Shown: piece after piece, positions 1 to 5,280 of the stretch | How the letters are laid out: every line of letters starts with the position of its first letter | Numbering within the stretch: position 1 is the first letter of the stretch | Origin: an uncultured Collinsella sp. | Lineage (GTDB): Bacteria; Actinomycetota; Coriobacteriia; Coriobacteriales; Coriobacteriaceae | NCBI GenBank assembly: GCA_900545875.1 | Contig: URAQ01000132.1 | Location: 1-5,280 of the forward strand | Length of the DNA: 5,280 nt | Direction of reading: 5' to 3' | The notes under the pieces: generated by a model | The model's database searches: none | Seen by the model: only the letters and a program-made list of their open reading frames with translations | Told to the model about the DNA's origin: nothing | Position numbers and translations under genes: made by a program

Positions 1-1185
1 GATGGGCGTGGCGTGCACGGTGCTTTCACTCGACAGCATCACACTTGGATTGAGCGGCGCCACGATATGCGTCTCGCGCTTGTCGCTAAACACCACCGCG
101 GCTGCGCGGCCCGTCTGACCGTTCACGGCAATTCGCACCTGCTCGCCATCACGATCATCCGACGCCGGGCGATCGACAAAGTAGACCGGCACCATCACCA
201 GACCGTCCTTATGCTTGCGAGCCTTGCGCGCCCACGTGCGGATGCTCTTTTTATTGAGCCCCAGGGTCGCCTCGGCATCGTTGCCCGCAACGTCGAGCGC
301 CAGCTTGTCAATGACCACCTGGTCCTTGGTGGACGCATCGACGGAGACGACGCGGAAGTCGCCTTCCTGCATGGCAGGATCGAACGGCCCCACCTTGGCA
401 AAGTCCCACGGCTCCAAAATGCCCATAAGGCGAACGTCCAGGTAGTTGGCCCTGGGGTATGCCCAATCGAGCACCTCGTAGTACACCAGGGTCTCTTTGC
501 TCAGGCCCTTGCCCGGGAAGGACGCCATCATACGCAGGTCCGCCAGCGCCACGGGGAAATAGAAGAGCATCATGTCGTTTTGAATCGCATCTTCTACATC
601 GTGTCCGGCAAACGCGTCCGGATACTGGCGCACCAGTTGCAGCGCGTTGGCACGCGCCTGCTGTGGGGAAATCTCACACGGAATGCCCTGCTCTGGCACA
701 TACTCGGCACCCACGCCCATGGTCAGGCGCTTGCTAAACGTGCCGGGTTTGAGCAAGTCGGCCACACCAATCTTGTTGCCGCACGACGGGCATTCAAATA
801 CACGCTGGGTGGACTCGCCCTCAAAGGACGCGCCGCAGAAGGGGCAGGGAATGCTCACGTGTGTGGCCTCTTGGAACTCCTGCGCGGTACCGCGGTCCTC
901 CCACAGCAGATGCTCAAGAACCGACTGATTGCGCCAGTGCGAATTGAAGAAATACCAGTCCGGGTCCTCCGGGCGCTCGAGCTGCGAGACATGCGTGAGC
1001 TTGAGCAGCCCGTCCACCACCGTCAGCGGCGTATGGCGAATGCCCAGGGCGCTCTTGGGCTCCCCCGCATCGGCCTCCCACGGAATGACTGTTCCGCAAT
1101 AGGCACACTCAAAGCTGCGCTTTGCCTGGTGCGAGTACATAGGACCGCCGCAGTTTTGGCATTTAATGGCAAACATCTCGTCCAT
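1..1185 (-). CDS. Twin zinc-ribbon (TFIIB-type) protein of unknown function, C-terminus cut by window edge
   Basis: The frame is open from an ATG at 1185 to base 1, giving 395 residues with no stop, so the C-terminus lies outside the window. The start MDEMFAIK is chosen because a near-perfect AAAGGAGGA sits 7 nt upstream. Two zinc ribbons are visible, C9-x2-C12-x14-C27-x2-C30 and C114-x2-C117-x14-C132-x2-C135. They share identical spacing and similar flanks (FECAYCG, FECPSCG), as if duplicated. Residues ~140-340 show no catalytic motif I recognise. Near 330-360 the segment VPVYFV...VRIAVNGQTGR resembles, from memory, bacterial 'TFIIB-type zinc ribbon-containing' proteins, which often carry membrane helices further on. 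Bacillus YdjG (partner of the SPFH protein YdjI and of PspA) is a possible relative, at low confidence. Arg codons are 0 CGG of 21. The gene is transcribed divergently from the cation transporter. Zinc binding is well supported; the cellular role is unknown. Confidence 0.85.
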   Translation of the reverse strand, partial: MDEMFAIKCQNCGGPMYSHQAKRSFECAYCGTVIPWEADAGEPKSALGIRHTPLTVVDGLLKLTHVSQLERPEDPDWYFFNSHWRNQSVLEHLLWEDRGTAQEFQEATHVSIPCPFCGASFEGESTQRVFECPSCGNKIGVADLLKPGTFSKRLTMGVGAEYVPEQGIPCEISPQQARANALQLVRQYPDAFAGHDVEDAIQNDMMLFYFPVALADLRMMASFPGKGLSKETLVYYEVLDWAYPRANYLDVRLMGILEPWDFAKVGPFDPAMQEGDFRVVSVDASTKDQVVIDKLALDVAGNDAEATLGLNKKSIRTWARKARKHKDGLVMVPVYFVDRPASDDRDGEQVRIAVNGQTGRAAAVVFSDKRETHIVAPLNPSVMLSSESTVHATPI

Positions 1186-1192
1186 GGAAACG

Positions 1193-1201
1193 TCCTCCTT
1201 T
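1193..1201 (-). promoter_or_regulatory. Ribosome binding site of the zinc-ribbon gene
   Basis: AAAGGAGGA on the minus strand lies 7 nt before the ATG at 1185. It fixes the start at MDEM rather than at the internal ATG three codons later (MFAI). Confidence 0.8.
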
Positions 1202-1213
1202 GCACAGGGACTG

Positions 1214-1251
1214 TCGACATTAAGTATGTCGAGCAAACAGACGCATGCCCA
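1214..1251 (-). promoter_or_regulatory. Candidate promoter with overlapping inverted repeat, upstream of the zinc-ribbon gene
   Basis: On the minus strand, TGGGCA (1251-1246) and CATACT (1228-1223) are separated by 17 bp, a weak sigma-70-like pair. It would start transcription near 1216, about 30 nt before the ATG. A perfect inverted repeat with 7-bp arms and a 5-bp centre (tcgacat-taagt-atgtcga, 1214-1232) covers the -10 and start site, as expected of a repressor operator. The assignment rests on pattern only; the box matches are imperfect. Confidence 0.35.
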
Positions 1252-1292
1252 TACCCATGTGGCCCAAAATTGGACGCTAGGACAAACGTTTA

Positions 1293-1327
1293 GGGGCGGC
1301 AGCGAAAATCCGCCGGCAGCCCGCCCC
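1293..1327. other. GC-rich hairpin in the divergent intergenic region
   Basis: GGGGCGG at 1293-1299 is complementary to CCGCCCC at 1321-1327. A competing inner pairing, GGCGG (1295-1299) with CCGCC (1310-1314), is also possible. No T tract follows on either strand, so it is not an obvious intrinsic terminator. It lies upstream of both predicted transcript starts, so it would act at the DNA level or in an unrecognised transcript, if it acts at all. Confidence 0.3.
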
Positions 1328-1373
1328 ACGTCACTCGTTAGCGCAGGTAGACCATTACTGCATTTTCTGAACA

Positions 1374-1405
1374 TTGGCACGCAATGCGACCGCTCGAGCT
1401 ACACT
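1374..1405 (+). promoter_or_regulatory. Weak candidate promoter of the cation transporter gene
   Basis: TTGGCA (1374-1379) and TACACT (1400-1405) resemble -35 and -10 boxes, but the 20-bp spacer is longer than the usual 16-18. The -10-like box is the better part; a start near 1412 would leave a short leader of about 27 nt before the ATG at 1439. Confidence 0.3.
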
Positions 1406-1425
1406 ATCCCCTTAACCATGATTGT

Positions 1426-1432
1426 GAGGAAG
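1426..1432 (+). promoter_or_regulatory. Ribosome binding site of the cation transporter
   Basis: GAGGAAG lies 6 nt before the ATG at 1439. It favours this start over the in-frame ATG at 1418, which is preceded by pyrimidine-rich sequence without a purine-rich site. Confidence 0.65.
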
Positions 1433-1438
1433 ACCGTT

Positions 1439-2620
1439 ATGCTATTTGTAAATCAGCTGGTACATACGCTTGTTCCCGGCAGCGAAAGCGAGCCGGTCGA
1501 TACCTCCTGCCGCACCAATGCTGGTTTTGCCGCAAGCCTCATCTGCATCGGCCTCAACATCACCCTGTGCCTGGCCAAGGGCATCGCGGGCTTGCTCGCC
1601 GGTTCCGTGTCGCTTGTCGCCGACGCCTTCAACAACCTCTCCGATGCCTCGAGCAACATCGTGAGCCTGCTCGGGTTCCGGCTTGCCAGTCGCCCGGCCG
1701 ATGAAGGTCACCCTTATGGCCATGGTCGCTACGAATACCTCGCCGGCCTGTTTGTCGCCGTCCTCGTTTGCGCCGTCGGCATCAACCTGGTGCTCGAATC
1801 CATCACCAAAATCATCAAGCCCTCTCCCACCGCCTACACGTTCATTTCCGTTGCGGCGCTGGTCGCGTCCATGCTCGTCAAGTTCTGGATGGCCGCGTTC
1901 AACCGCGCGCTGGGCGACCGTATTGATTCCGAGACGCTCATCGCCACGGCGCAGGATTCCAAAAACGATGTCATCACCTCGGGCTCGGTCTTGGCGGCGG
2001 CGCTCATCTCACAGACAACCGGCTTCGACCTCGACGGCTGGGCCGGCCTGGGCGTGGGCATTTTTATCTGCGTCAGTGGCATGGGCCTGGTGCGCGATGC
2101 CATCAGCCCGCTGCTGGGACAGGCGCCCGACCCCAAGCTGGTGCAGGAGATTCGCGACAAAATCATGTCCTATCCGCAAGTGCTAGGCACCCACGACCTC
2201 ATGGTGCACGACTACGGCCCCGGTCGCCAGTTTGCCAGCGCACACGTGGAGATGCCCGGCGAGAGCGATGCGTTTGAGCACCACGAGATTCTGGACACCA
2301 TCGAGCACGATATCAAGCATCAAATGGGCATCGATATTACGCTGCACTGCGACCCCATCGCGACAACCGGCGACGACCTGCGCGGCTGGGTCAAGCGCGG
2401 CATCATGCAGATCGACCCCGCACTTTCCATCCACGACCTGCACGAGCACGACGGCTTCGTCTCGTTTGACCTGGTGCGCCCCGACGGTTTTGACATATCC
2501 GACGAGGAGCTGCTGGAACTCGTCACGCGCATCGTGCACGAGCGCCGGCCCGACGCCTCGTGCGTCGTCACGTTTGACTCGGGTTTTAGCTCGCCCGAGC
2601 GCCCGGCCGAGCAACTGTAA
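1439..2620 (+). CDS. Cation diffusion facilitator (CDF) transporter, predicted Mn2+ exporter
   Basis: This 393-residue inner-membrane antiporter of the CDF family would export divalent metal from the cytoplasm using the proton gradient. Six hydrophobic segments lie at about 30-50, 55-80, 98-120, 131-153, 166-192 and 198-218. Aligned to E. coli YiiP with a constant offset of 20 residues and no gaps, the transport site is N65 and D69 (helix 2, NNLSD) with D173 and D177 (helix 5, DSKND). Loop site D88-x2-H91-x3-H95 (in HPYGHGR) is also conserved. Zinc CDFs carry His/Asp at these positions; N-D-D-D is the pattern of manganese CDFs such as streptococcal MntE, so Mn2+ is inferred. The cytoplasmic dimerisation domain (~232-306) has clustered His (281, 282, 290, 294). 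A second C-terminal segment (~312-385, LSIHDLHEHDG onward) is an extension known from long clostridial-type CDFs and explains the length beyond ~300. The start is set by the RBS at 1426. Confidence 0.92.
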   Translation: MLFVNQLVHTLVPGSESEPVDTSCRTNAGFAASLICIGLNITLCLAKGIAGLLAGSVSLVADAFNNLSDASSNIVSLLGFRLASRPADEGHPYGHGRYEYLAGLFVAVLVCAVGINLVLESITKIIKPSPTAYTFISVAALVASMLVKFWMAAFNRALGDRIDSETLIATAQDSKNDVITSGSVLAAALISQTTGFDLDGWAGLGVGIFICVSGMGLVRDAISPLLGQAPDPKLVQEIRDKIMSYPQVLGTHDLMVHDYGPGRQFASAHVEMPGESDAFEHHEILDTIEHDIKHQMGIDITLHCDPIATTGDDLRGWVKRGIMQIDPALSIHDLHEHDGFVSFDLVRPDGFDISDEELLELVTRIVHERRPDASCVVTFDSGFSSPERPAEQL

Positions 2621-2628
2621 TCGACGGC

Positions 2629-2697
2629 AAAACGGGACGCAGGACCGCCGACCAGCGCGCACATGCGCCCGGTCACGCGACACTGCGTCCCGTTTTT
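2629..2697. terminator. Bidirectional intrinsic terminator between convergent genes
   Basis: A perfect 14-bp inverted repeat pairs AAAACGGGACGCAG (2629-2642) with CTGCGTCCCGTTTT (2683-2696). On the plus strand the stem runs into TTTTT, 9 nt after the transporter stop. On the minus strand it ends in TTTT, about 35 nt after the stop at 2731. It therefore suits both converging transcripts. The 40-nt interior is unusually long but can fold itself (GACCG 2643-2647 with CGGTC 2670-2674), giving an extended two-part hairpin. Confidence 0.85.
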
Positions 2698-2730
2698 GTT
2701 TGCACCGCTAAGGCTCTAGCAGCTCAGCCG

Positions 2731-3741
2731 CTAGTTCCCCTGTGCGCCCGAAATGCCGTTTTGCAGCGCGTTCCAGGCATCCGTCGCCATGTCGCCCAGG
2801 TTCTGCGCGGTGTCGCCGAGGTTTTGGGCCGTATCGCCCAGCTCTTGGGCCTTGTCTCCCAGCTCCTGGGCCTTGTTGCTCAGGTCTTCCAGCGTATTAG
2901 AGCTCGAACTGTCCGTACCGCTCTGATCGCCGGACACATTGCCCGACGAACTGTCCTTGCGCGTAAGCTGAACCTCCAGGTTACCGTTGTCGTTATAGTA
3001 GGCAGACGTTACGACCCAATTGGCATCGACAACGGGCGTCGAGCCATCCTCGGTCAGAATCACGGCGTTCGAAAGGTCGGCCCCGCGCGACTTGAGGAGC
3101 TTCTTGGCGTTAGACCAGTACTGTCCCGGGATATCACTCAGGTCCACAGCGCCGGACTGGGTAGCCTCGGTCTGCTCTGCCGTCGTATCGGTTGAAGCGC
3201 CTCGTTTATTGAGCATGCCCGACACGATGGCAAACACAACCGATAAGGCAAAGAAGATCGCCAGTACGATGAGAATCTTCTTAATAACGCTCGACGAACG
3301 CGAGGGCTTCTCCCCCTCGTCCTCGCCATACTGCGGAATCGATTTGGGATACTCGCGATAGGGCTGGCGCGCACGCGAATCGCGCGAGTCATAACGAGGC
3401 TGGGCCTGTGCCGTACGCGGCATATACGTCGTCTGCTGAGGCTGCGGAATGGAATTTTGCGACAAATCGCTGTAAGGGTCCGGCGCGGAACTGGCATAGG
3501 GGTCCTGCGGCGCGTAATCAAACGGGTCTGGTGCCACGTTGCCGTAGGGGCTTTGCGAAGGGACAGCGTAAGGGTCCGGCGCCGCGTTGCCATAACCCAT
3601 AACTCGCGTGGGCTCGGCCGTGGCCTGGGTCGCGTCGGGCGCGACGTAGCCGGGATTTGCCACAACGCGGGTCGCATCGGCGCTATTACCCGCCTGCGCG
3701 GAGCCGTAGCCACCCATTACGGTCGTCTTATCCTGGTCCAT
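2731..3741 (-). CDS. Single-pass membrane protein with PASTA-like domain and heptad-repeat tail
   Basis: The protein has 336 residues starting MDQDKTTVMGG; GAAAGGA lies 8 nt upstream, so an ATG nine codons earlier is unlikely. Residues 1-150 are low-complexity, rich in Pro, Tyr, Gln and Ala, with APDPY-like repeats (54-58, 70-74, 77-82, 86-90) and T-[TR]-V-[MV] motifs at 6-9, 24-27 and 45-48. One membrane helix spans ~152-177 after a basic flank (KK). There is no cleavable signal peptide, so the head should be cytoplasmic and the rest outside. Residues ~203-262 (IPGQYWSNAKKLLKSRGA ... NWVV ... LEVQLTRK) resemble a PASTA domain in order and spacing. A Ser-rich linker (263-283) leads to four heptads of the type [KT]AQ[EN]LGD (290-317). 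PASTA domains are typical of envelope-sensing kinases and cell-wall proteins, so a cell-wall-linked role is inferred. There is no enzyme motif, and no family name is certain. Confidence 0.88.
   Translation of the reverse strand: MDQDKTTVMGGYGSAQAGNSADATRVVANPGYVAPDATQATAEPTRVMGYGNAAPDPYAVPSQSPYGNVAPDPFDYAPQDPYASSAPDPYSDLSQNSIPQPQQTTYMPRTAQAQPRYDSRDSRARQPYREYPKSIPQYGEDEGEKPSRSSSVIKKILIVLAIFFALSVVFAIVSGMLNKRGASTDTTAEQTEATQSGAVDLSDIPGQYWSNAKKLLKSRGADLSNAVILTEDGSTPVVDANWVVTSAYYNDNGNLEVQLTRKDSSSGNVSGDQSGTDSSSSNTLEDLSNKAQELGDKAQELGDTAQNLGDTAQNLGDMATDAWNALQNGISGAQGN
2791..2874 (-). repeat. Four tandem 21-bp repeats encoding heptads
   Basis: Four consecutive 21-bp units (2791-2811, 2812-2832, 2833-2853, 2854-2874) encode, in protein order, KAQELGD, KAQELGD, TAQNLGD and TAQNLGD. 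Ala and Leu alternate at 3- and 4-residue spacing, the a/d pattern of a coiled coil. The DNA units have diverged at third positions while the protein is nearly exact, which suggests selection on the peptide. Confidence 0.85.
3472..3582 (-). repeat. Degenerate Pro-Asp-Pro-Tyr repeat region
   Basis: An identical 15-bp sequence, gtaagggtccggcgc, occurs at 3472-3486 and 3568-3582 (plus-strand reading), both encoding APDPY. Between them are variant copies for APQDPY and APDPF. The region is the low-complexity head of the membrane protein and probably expands or contracts by slippage. Confidence 0.6.
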
Positions 3742-3749
3742 GCAACGTT

Positions 3750-3756
3750 TCCTTTC
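3750..3756 (-). promoter_or_regulatory. Ribosome binding site of the PASTA-like membrane protein
   Basis: GAAAGGA on the minus strand lies 8 nt before the ATG at 3741 and selects that start over the in-frame ATG at 3768. Confidence 0.65.
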
Positions 3757-3786
3757 CGTCGCCTGCAAGCATCGAGTTATCCATGC

Positions 3787-3792
3787 ATTCTA
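3787..3792 (-). promoter_or_regulatory. Candidate -10 box upstream of the PASTA-like protein gene
   Basis: TAGAAT on the minus strand differs from TATAAT at one base and would start a transcript with a leader of about 38 nt. I see no good -35 box at 16-18 bp, so this is tentative. Confidence 0.35.
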
Positions 3793-3856
3793 CCCGCGCA
3801 AAAGCCTATGATGGGCAGTGCCCGCCGGTATCTACAAGACATGCGCGGTCCTCGGG

Positions 3857-3894
3857 ATAAAAAGCCCCGCCGGGCCTTGGTGGCGCGGCGGGGC
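3857..3894 (-). terminator. Intrinsic terminator of fhs
   Basis: On the minus strand a 9-bp perfect GC stem, GCCCCGCCG (3894-3886) with CGGCGGGGC (3872-3864), encloses a 13-nt loop and runs straight into TTTTTAT. It begins 25 bp after the fhs stop codon and separates fhs from the membrane-protein gene downstream on the same strand. Confidence 0.9.
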
Positions 3895-3919
3895 GGGCAA
3901 GCGGCTATGAATAGCGGGC

Positions 3920-5280
3920 TTAGAACAGGCCGGTGATGTTGCCGTCGTTGTCGACGTCGATGTTCTCGGCCGCGGGAACCTTGGGCAGGCCCGGCATGGT
4001 CAGAACGCTGCCGGTCAGCGCGACCACGAAGTGAGCGCCGGCGGAAACCTTGAGCTCGCGCACGGTGATGCGGAAGCCCTCGGGGGCACCGAGGGCCTTA
4101 GCGTTGTCGCTAAAGCTGTACTGCGTCTTGGCCACGCACACCGGCAGGTTGCCAAAGCCGTTCTCGCGCAGCTCAGCGAGCTGGCGCTTGGCAGCCGGCG
4201 TAAAGTCAACGCCGTCGGCACGGTAAACCTTGGTGGCAACGGCCTCGAGGGCGTCGGCCACATCGGCACCGTCCTCGTAAGCAAACTTGAGCTCGCTCGG
4301 CTGCTCGATCAGGCGCATGACCTCATCGGCCAGGTCGAGCGCGCCCTCGCCGCCCTTGGCCCAGACCTCGGACAAGACGGCTTTCACGCCCAGCTCGCCG
4401 CACTTCTCCTCCACCAGCGCCAGCTCCGCCGCCGTATCCGTGGGGAAGGCGTTGACGGCCACCACGCAGGGCAGGCCGTAGACCCGCTGGACGTTGCCCA
4501 CATGCCGCAACAGATTGGGCAGGCCCTTTTCCAGCGCCTCCAGATTCTCCTGGTTCAGATCCGCTTTGGCCACACCGCCGTGGTACTTCAGGGCGCGGAC
4601 CGTTGCCACGACCACCACCGCGGAGGGCCGCAGTCCGGACATCCGGCACTTGATGTCCACAAATTTCTCAGCCCCCAGGTCCGCGGCGAAGCCCGCCTCG
4701 GTCACGGCGTAGTCCGCCAGCTTCAGAGCCATGCGGGTGGCTGTGACGGAGTTGCACCCGTGGGCGATGTTGGCGAAAGGTCCGCCGTGGATGAAGGCGG
4801 GGGTGCCTTCCAGCGTCTGGACCAGATTGGGCTTGACGGCATCCTTCAGCAGGGCGGTCATAGCCCCCTCAGCCCGCAGGTCGTGGGCTGTGACAGGCCG
4901 CCCGTCATAGGTATAGGCCACAATCATGCGGGCCAGGCGCGCCTTCAGGTCGGAGATGCCGTCCGCCAGGCAGAGGACCGCCATGATCTCGGAGGCCACC
5001 GTGATCTGGAAGCCGTCCTCCCGGGGCACGCCCTGCATCCGGCCGCCCAGGCCGCTGACGATGTGGCGGAGCTGGCGGTCGTTCATATCCACGGCCCGCT
5101 TCCAGGTGATCCGCTTGACGTCGATCCCCAAGGCGTTGCCCTGCTGGATGTGGTTGTCCAGCATCGCCGCCAGCAGGTTGTTGGCCGCGCCGATGGCGTG
5201 AAAGTCCCCGGTGAAGTGGAGGTTGATGTCCTCCATAGGCACCACCTGGGCATAGCCGCCGCCGGCGGCGCCGCCCTTGA
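3920..5280 (-). CDS. fhs: Formate--tetrahydrofolate ligase, N-terminus cut by window edge
   Basis: This cytosolic enzyme makes 10-formyltetrahydrofolate from formate, tetrahydrofolate and ATP, feeding purine and one-carbon metabolism. The visible 452 residues run from [17 protein letters not shown] to the stop TAA (3922-3920). The family is usually ~555-560 residues, so about 105 are missing, including the N-terminal ATP-binding loop. Both family signatures are present: KGGAAGGGY (5278-5252) and [12 protein letters not shown] (4609-4574). [12 protein letters not shown] and EVWAKGGEG are also intact. The GTG codon at 5245 is internal, not a start. Codon use splits the gene. Right of ~4370, Arg is CGG 10 of 16, GTT valine is absent and TCC serine dominates. 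Left of ~4340, Arg is CGG 0 of 6, GTT is 6 of 14 valines and AGC dominates, as in the neighbouring genes. The right part therefore looks foreign or misassembled, although the frame is unbroken. Function is certain; single origin is not. Confidence 0.97.
   Translation of the reverse strand, partial: KGGAAGGGYAQVVPMEDINLHFTGDFHAIGAANNLLAAMLDNHIQQGNALGIDVKRITWKRAVDMNDRQLRHIVSGLGGRMQGVPREDGFQITVASEIMAVLCLADGISDLKARLARMIVAYTYDGRPVTAHDLRAEGAMTALLKDAVKPNLVQTLEGTPAFIHGGPFANIAHGCNSVTATRMALKLADYAVTEAGFAADLGAEKFVDIKCRMSGLRPSAVVVVATVRALKYHGGVAKADLNQENLEALEKGLPNLLRHVGNVQRVYGLPCVVAVNAFPTDTAAELALVEEKCGELGVKAVLSEVWAKGGEGALDLADEVMRLIEQPSELKFAYEDGADVADALEAVATKVYRADGVDFTPAAKRQLAELRENGFGNLPVCVAKTQYSFSDNAKALGAPEGFRITVRELKVSAGAHFVVALTGSVLTMPGLPKVPAAENIDVDNDGNITGLF

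Noticed and set aside
13..1293. Long plus-strand open frame of 426 codons
   Set aside because: It lies antisense to the zinc-ribbon gene. Its translation is rich in His, Arg and Leu without motifs and it has no RBS, while the opposite strand shows paired Cys motifs and a strong RBS.
1166..1438. N-terminal extension of the cation transporter to an ATG at 1166
   Set aside because: The extension would overlap the start of the divergent gene, has no RBS and matches no part of the CDF family; the ATG at 1439 has a good RBS and a normal N-terminus.
1290..1438. Manganese riboswitch (yybP-ykoY type) ahead of the predicted Mn exporter
   Set aside because: It was looked for because of the Mn prediction. 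The conserved loop sequences of that riboswitch are not visible, and the predicted leader is too short to hold one.
2791..2874. Tandem repeats as a CRISPR array
   Set aside because: The units are 21 bp with no spacers and lie in frame within a coding sequence.
2761..3195. Plus-strand frame with repeated LGLV-type peptides
   Set aside because: The repeats are the reverse strand of the heptad repeats in the minus-strand membrane protein.
3138..3713. Arg/Pro-rich minus-strand frame of 191 codons
   Set aside because: It is a frame-shifted reading of the membrane-protein gene; composition is typical of a shadow frame in GC-rich DNA.
4340..4370. Frameshift or broken gene at the fhs codon-use junction
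   Set aside because: The frame continues through [13 protein letters not shown] with no gap, insertion or stop, so the product would be full length and probably active.
5234..5245. GTG at 5245 or ATG at 5236 as the start of fhs
   Set aside because: The frame continues upstream through the conserved [11 protein letters not shown] signature to the window edge, so these codons are internal.

Overview
The window is GC-rich (about 60% by eye) and densely coding. It looks like chromosome from a high-GC gut actinobacterium of the Coriobacteriia (Collinsella-like). That placement is inferred from codon style (Arg almost always CGC/CGT, mixed GTG/GTC/GTT valine) and from the Pro/Tyr-rich, membrane-anchored, PASTA-like protein. 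No ribosomal RNA or other strong taxonomic marker is present.

Layout from left to right: (1) 1-1185, minus strand: the N-terminal 395 residues of a protein with two zinc ribbons, running off the left edge. (2) 1186-1438: a 253-bp divergent intergenic region with candidate promoters for both flanking genes, a 7-bp inverted repeat over the leftward promoter and a GC-rich hairpin. (3) 1439-2620, plus strand: a six-helix cation diffusion facilitator whose metal site reads N-D-D-D, which suggests manganese export. (4) 2629-2697: a terminator that can serve both convergent genes. (5) 2731-3741, minus strand: a single-pass membrane protein with a disordered cytoplasmic head carrying repeated T-[TR]-V-[MV] motifs, a PASTA-like outer domain and a tail of four perfect heptads. 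(6) 3742-3919: its promoter/RBS region and the terminator of the next gene. (7) 3920-5280, minus strand: formate--tetrahydrofolate ligase (fhs), without its first ~105 residues, which lie beyond the right edge.

The genes do not form one pathway. The intergenic gaps and terminators make them separate transcription units: metal-ion homeostasis (CDF), an envelope protein possibly tied to Ser/Thr kinase signalling, one-carbon metabolism (fhs), and a zinc-ribbon protein of unknown role.

The most notable observation is that fhs is a mosaic. Upstream of about 4340-4369 (the conserved EVWAKGGEG stretch) its codon use changes abruptly: CGG is 10 of 16 Arg codons there, against 0 of 6 in the rest of fhs and 2 of 49 in the other three genes. 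The reading frame is intact. This is either recombination with a foreign fhs, probably from a high-GC clostridium, or a chimeric metagenome contig joined at a conserved sequence. The sequence alone cannot decide between these, and if the contig is chimeric everything right of ~4370 belongs to another organism.
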